Made by a program: the position numbers and the translations under genes. A stretch of 64,000 nt of DNA from Virgibacillus_N oceani_A (GTDB taxonomy: Bacteria; Bacillota; Bacilli; Bacillales; Amphibacillaceae). The stretch is taken from the NCBI GenBank assembly GCA_041521345.1, contig JBGOHB010000007.1. One strand, written 5' to 3'. Shown one piece after another: positions 61,140 through 64,000 of the stretch (positions are counted from its first letter, which is position 1; every line of letters begins with the position of its first letter). Under the pieces are notes generated by a model that made no database searches, was not told the DNA's origin, and was given only the letters and a program-made list of their open reading frames with translations.

Positions 61140-62340
61140 CTTTTTTCCTCCCTGTTATATCAAGAGCAACATAAGTATATAACTTAGCAGCATGAAATAA
61201 CGCTTGTATGTTTATTTTTTCTGTTCCTGAATGAGCATCTTCCAGTAATCCCGGTCCGCAAACAACGGATGTGATTCCACCATTTGCTAGCTGTGCACCG
61301 TCGCTCCAGCCTGGAAATACTTGCACATCAGCATTTCGATCAAATAAGTCTGCTATTCCTTTTTCAAGTGCTTTAACGCCCCAATGGTCAAAAGCTGTAT
61401 CCAATGGCGGTTGATATCCAGTTGCCTCAGTCATTCGACGGACGGAGACATCGAGAGATAAATTTGTTTTTTTCTGTAATTGAATTAAGCTGTTAAACTC
61501 TTCAATTATTGATTCCGCTGATTCCTCAGGAAGCCATCTGCGATCAAATTGCAGAATACATTCGTCAGGAACAACATTCGGATTAGATCCCCCACTTATT
61601 TTACCTAGATTAAGCGTAGGTGAACCTAATTTCGGATGTACTCTTTTCTCCAATTCCGGCAAAAGGTTCTCCTGCACTAGCCTGATAAATTCCGTAGCAT
61701 GGTAGACAGCATTAATCCCTGCATCCGGTGTACTGCCATGTGAAGCCTTCCCAATAAATATTAATTCAATCCACTCCAGTCCTTTATGGGCAGGCATTAT
61801 GTTCAGTTCTGTTGGTTCACCGACAATGGCAAAGTCTGCTTTCAATTCACCAGCATCCGCAATTTGCTTTGCTCCCTGCACCGTTTCTTCTTCATCAATA
61901 ACGCCAGCAAAGATAACTTCTCCTGACAAATTTGTATGATATTTTTTTAAGGTAACCATTGCGACCATCATGGCTGCTATAGCCCCTTTCATATCAGCTG
62001 CTCCTCTACCATATAAGTTATCCCCCTTCCTTTGAGGCTGAAAAGCATTTTCCATCGTATAAGCAGGAACAGTATCGATATGGCCATTAAGCATAACACT
62101 TTTATAGGACGCATCGGCCTTTCCTATTCTTGCATAGACGTTTGGCCTGTTTGGCTGTATTTCTTCTATCCATGTTTCAATGTCGTGATCTATAAAAAAA
62201 TCTCGGATCCAATAAGCCACTGTGCTTTCTCTCTGAACGGATTCTTTATGAGATTCAATTTTTATTAACCTTTCTGTTATATCAGCCACCTCTTCTGGAT
62301 CTATCTCTTCAACAATATCTTTCATTACATAAGGATCCAT
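61123..62340 (-). CDS. M20-family metallopeptidase (ArgE/DapE-like)
   Basis: This 405-residue cytoplasmic hydrolase carries the di-zinc motifs of the M20 family: LNGHIDTVP, GRGAADMKGAIAAM, the catalytic GVIDEEETVQGA, VGEPTEL and the C-terminal LLEDAHSGTEKINI. The dimerisation domain lies at about residues 190-305. Members deacylate N-acetyl amino acids or cleave dipeptides. The ATG at 62340 is eight bases after GGGGAGG and is preferred over the TTG one codon earlier. It is the first gene of a two-gene operon with the YfcC-type transporter. Confidence 0.9.
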   Translation of the reverse strand: MDPYVMKDIVEEIDPEEVADITERLIKIESHKESVQRESTVAYWIRDFFIDHDIETWIEEIQPNRPNVYARIGKADASYKSVMLNGHIDTVPAYTMENAFQPQRKGDNLYGRGAADMKGAIAAMMVAMVTLKKYHTNLSGEVIFAGVIDEEETVQGAKQIADAGELKADFAIVGEPTELNIMPAHKGLEWIELIFIGKASHGSTPDAGINAVYHATEFIRLVQENLLPELEKRVHPKLGSPTLNLGKISGGSNPNVVPDECILQFDRRWLPEESAESIIEEFNSLIQLQKKTNLSLDVSVRRMTEATGYQPPLDTAFDHWGVKALEKGIADLFDRNADVQVFPGWSDGAQLANGGITSVVCGPGLLEDAHSGTEKINIQALFHAAKLYTYVALDITGRKKDESSE

Positions 62341-62555
62341 CAAAAAACCTCCCCAAGTTTACAAATAGCCTTTTAAATGGCAACGCTATTATTTTGGTAT
62401 AAAGATGAACACTGAACATAAGATCTAAAACTAAACTCAAAATTCATTGTCGACAATCAGCACGTTGATTTTGATGATTTTAAATATACAGTAAACAATT
62501 TAATTTGTCAATTTCTTATAATATTCTACAAATTAAACCAGTATCGTGGTGCGGT

Positions 62556-62732
62556 TTGCAAATGAAGGGATTTAGGGTATAATATAAGAAGAAAAACATA
62601 TAATGTGAAAAAGCCGCTAGTGCTCGCAACACTAACGGCATGCAATAGCTTGGATCCCTTCAAGGGGGTCAGCGCAAGTGATAAGAATAATCCACCGGGC
62701 TGCTAACTCAAGGGTGGGTTATTTTTTTTGGT
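62556..62732 (+). ncRNA. Predicted antisense RNA antitoxin of a type I module, with promoter
   Basis: TTGCAA (62556-62561) and TATAAT (62578-62583) are spaced by 16 bases and should start a plus-strand RNA near 62590. The RNA can form a hairpin GCCGCTAGTG with CACTAACGGC (about 62613-62639). It ends in a strong terminator: AATAATCCACC pairs with GGTGGGTTATT, followed by TTTTTTT near 62730. It encodes no protein and its 3' end overlaps the toxin gene on the other strand, the layout of RatA-type antitoxins. Confidence 0.65.
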
Positions 62733-62799
62733 TATCTGACAGAGCTAACATTAGGCTTGCAAATGCTATTGCTAACATTAAAGCCTCGAATACTGTCAC
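62719..62799 (-). CDS. Holin-like type I toxin peptide (TxpA/Hol_Tox-like)
   Basis: This 26-residue peptide, M(V)TVFEALMLAIAFASLML followed by ALSDNQKK, is a single membrane helix with a short charged tail and matches the putative holin-like toxin pattern MTVYEALMLM..F...L..L....KK. The start is GTG 62799, seven bases after GGGGG; a longer frame running to 62961 has no ribosome binding site and is rejected. The leader contains AACTCAAGGGTGG and TCAGCGCA, whose complements occur in the 3' region of the same transcript, so the mRNA can fold back on itself and its CCCCCTT can mask the ribosome binding site. Expression would depolarise the membrane unless the antisense RNA pairs with the transcript. 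Confidence 0.8.
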   Translation of the reverse strand: MTVFEALMLAIAFASLMLALSDNQKK

Positions 62800-63209
62800 A
62801 GCATCACCCCCTTTTGGGAGTGCGCTGACCACCCTTGAGTTATCCTGAACTATCGCAATATTAAGTATAACATACAATATGCTGCAACGAATCAAAACCT
62901 GAAAGAGTTTGAAGAAATCCATGAAAATTTTGATTAAGTCGTCATAATCATTATCTTTCATATATCATCTGTATATCTGCTTGTTACTATTATTGGTGAT
63001 TTGGGGACAGACCCCTTGGTGTACTATTACCGCCTATATGATGACAAAGCTAGCAAAAACGGCAAGTCATCTCGTTTTAAAATAAATTAAAAGCAACTCT
63101 TTTAAATATACACAAAAGAGGAATTTTCACATATTTGTCACAATCACATATTTATTCAAGTTATTTTTATAGTATAATTGAAATAGTCTGACCAAGGAAG
63201 TGAATATTA

Positions 63210-63335
63210 ATGCTAGGACAACATAGAAATATGGAAGAACTTATTGAGCAAAATAAACAGGCTTTGCTTGAAGACAAAGATGCATTGAATGATATCGAGC
63301 GAAAATTAGAAGAAAAGCATTCGAAGGAACATTAA
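63210..63335 (+). CDS. FbpB-family small protein, copy 2
   Basis: This 41-residue peptide (NMEELIEQNKQALLEDKDAL and NDIERKLEEKHSKEH) differs from the copy at 48.2 kb at only five positions, while its leader has diverged more. That pattern points to selection on the peptide. AAGGAAGTGA lies seven bases before the ATG. Family and possible role are as for copy 1; both are more acidic than the classical basic FbpB. Confidence 0.75.
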   Translation: MLGQHRNMEELIEQNKQALLEDKDALNDIERKLEEKHSKEH

Positions 63336-63340
63336 CAATG

Positions 63341-63376
63341 AAAGCTCAGCAGAGAGCTATTCTGCTGAGCTTTACT
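63341..63376 (+). terminator. Terminator of FbpB-like copy 2
   Basis: AAAGCTCAGCAG (63341-63352) pairs perfectly with CTGCTGAGCTTT (63362-63373). It is the counterpart of the terminator at 48313-48348 with a different loop. Confidence 0.8.
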
Positions 63377-63957
63377 ATTTGTATTGGTAAAACGATTTGT
63401 ATATAACTTTAAATCTTATTCCTCATTACTAATGAGTTATGCTGTCCTCACCCTCCCATTTCAAGAATAGTAAACGTGATTGTGAGCTTTTGCCTGTTCA
63501 TATCATTTACAATATCAGTGTAGCGGGCAGCCACATTGCTGGCACTATTGCACCATTACATTTTTAAAATCCCCAAAACTCTGCATGCTGTTTCATACCC
63601 TCATAATCTGGATTCACAATCACATCAAGGAACTCATCGAACATCTTCAGACAGCCACTAGCACCAGCTATACATTATAAGGGTTCTCAACATAAGGTCC
63701 AGTCGTGGAGATCCTCGTTAACTGACTTGCCATGTAGGTTGCGGTGTAAGGCGTTGAGACGGATATTTTAGTGCAGAAGAAATATCCGATTCCAAAATAA
63801 AAATGACCGGAAACTTGGATATTACTGCACAGGGAATGATGGGGCCAATGATCAACAGCATTCTGAAGTCATTCGTAAGCGTCAAATAAAACACACATAG
63901 AATCAGAAAGTCATCCATGCGATAATCTTCTTAGAAATGAATTCAGGAGGTTATGCG
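63377..63957. other. Gene debris before the right-hand mobile element
   Basis: No intact gene is present. On the plus strand from about 63750 to 63889 a frame reads DGYFSAEEISDSKIKMTGNL, then DITAQGMMGPMINSILKSFV and a stop, which looks like the end of a lost gene of unknown family. The remainder shows stops in all frames. Confidence 0.35.
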
Positions 63958-64000
63958 ATGACTCTAAAAGACAAAAGAATAGAATGGGAAGCGCGGTATG
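63958..64000 (+). CDS. Start of a probable IS66-type accessory transposition protein (runs off the window)
   Basis: An ATG with AGGAGG nine bases upstream opens a frame MTLKDKRIEWEARY that reaches the window end. This beginning resembles the small TnpA-type proteins of IS66-family elements, which often start with a similar KxxWExRxxxxxxSG sequence. With only 14 residues visible the call is tentative. Confidence 0.35.
   Translation, partial: MTLKDKRIEWEARY

Larger units (their letters stand above)
63036..63420 (+). repeat. Duplicated segment carrying an FbpB-like gene, copy 2
   Basis: This is the second copy of the segment at 48016-48391, from GATGACAAAGCTAGCAAAAA through the leader, peptide gene and terminator to TTTGTATATAACTTT. 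It begins right after a GGGGACAGACCCC motif (63004-63016), a common short palindromic sequence in Bacillaceae intergenic regions. Confidence 0.85.

Noticed and set aside
62719..62961. An 80-codon frame ending in the toxin sequence
   Set aside because: Only the last 26 codons are preceded by a ribosome binding site (GGGGG before GTG 62799) and match the toxin family; the upstream part overlaps the structured leader.

Overview
The window looks like the chromosome of a moderately halophilic or halotolerant, low-GC Bacillaceae (Oceanobacillus, Virgibacillus or Lentibacillus type). The evidence is AT-rich DNA with AGGAGG-type ribosome binding sites and frequent TTG/GTG starts, acidic secreted proteins, a GbsAB-GbsR glycine betaine synthesis locus, GlnK-GlnL, a TasA/CalY-type protein, a SinI-like peptide, FbpB-like peptides, and a group IIC intron whose ends match my memory of the Oceanobacillus iheyensis intron. 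No rRNA, tRNA or CRISPR array was seen.

Layout. 0.5-4.2 kb: a large secreted GH10 xylanase and an unassigned coding remnant. 4.3-14.4 kb: a carbohydrate-acid locus with an orphan TRAP binding protein, a GarR-like reductase, a DMT transporter, then a six-gene minus-strand operon (two TIM-barrel isomerases, a 2-hydroxyacid dehydrogenase, a YagE/YjhH-like aldolase, DhaK, DhaL) facing a divergent DeoR-type regulator, with a consensus cre site at the operon promoter. 14.4-15.2 kb: decayed oppA and pcp. 15.3-25.6 kb: AbgT transporter, VOC protein, two LLM flavin oxidoreductases, TasA-like protein, alkaline phosphatase, DUF2200, GNAT and a cyclic-2,3-diphosphoglycerate-synthetase-like GTPase, sprinkled with a roughly 65-bp intergenic repeat. 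25.8-32.5 kb: broken Zn-alcohol dehydrogenase, SinI-like peptide behind a structured leader, secreted carboxypeptidase, GltP-type symporter divergent from GlnK-GlnL, and a short GpsB/DivIVA protein. 32.9-41.5 kb: gbsAB, a HAD phosphatase, an Fe(III)-type ABC importer and GbsR. 41.8-43.7 kb: group IIC intron with a dead maturase, sitting just behind a terminator. 43.8-48.4 kb: secreted metallophosphoesterase, broken SMR pair joined to prophage/ICE debris, membrane-anchored Mrr-like nuclease and an FbpB-like peptide. 49-59.6 kb: a second catabolic locus (TRAP DctPQM, sialidase-like beta-propeller, PdxA2, DUF1537 kinase, Fe-ADH, DapA-like aldolase) divergent from a PrpR-N regulator. 59.7-64 kb: YfcC transporter with M20 peptidase, a type I toxin-antitoxin module, a second FbpB-like copy and the probable start of an IS66-type element.

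How the parts work together. Both catabolic loci appear to import small sugar acids and feed triose phosphate and pyruvate into central metabolism under carbon catabolite control. The gbs locus joins choline oxidation (GbsB then GbsA) to an importer and a cytoplasmic phosphatase, which suggests that a phosphorylated choline compound may be taken up and dephosphorylated before oxidation; this is the most interesting hypothesis in the window. Three secreted hydrolases (phosphatase, carboxypeptidase, phosphoesterase) share one C-terminal helical domain of about 80 residues. Functions were assigned by reading motifs and recalling families; no database search was run.
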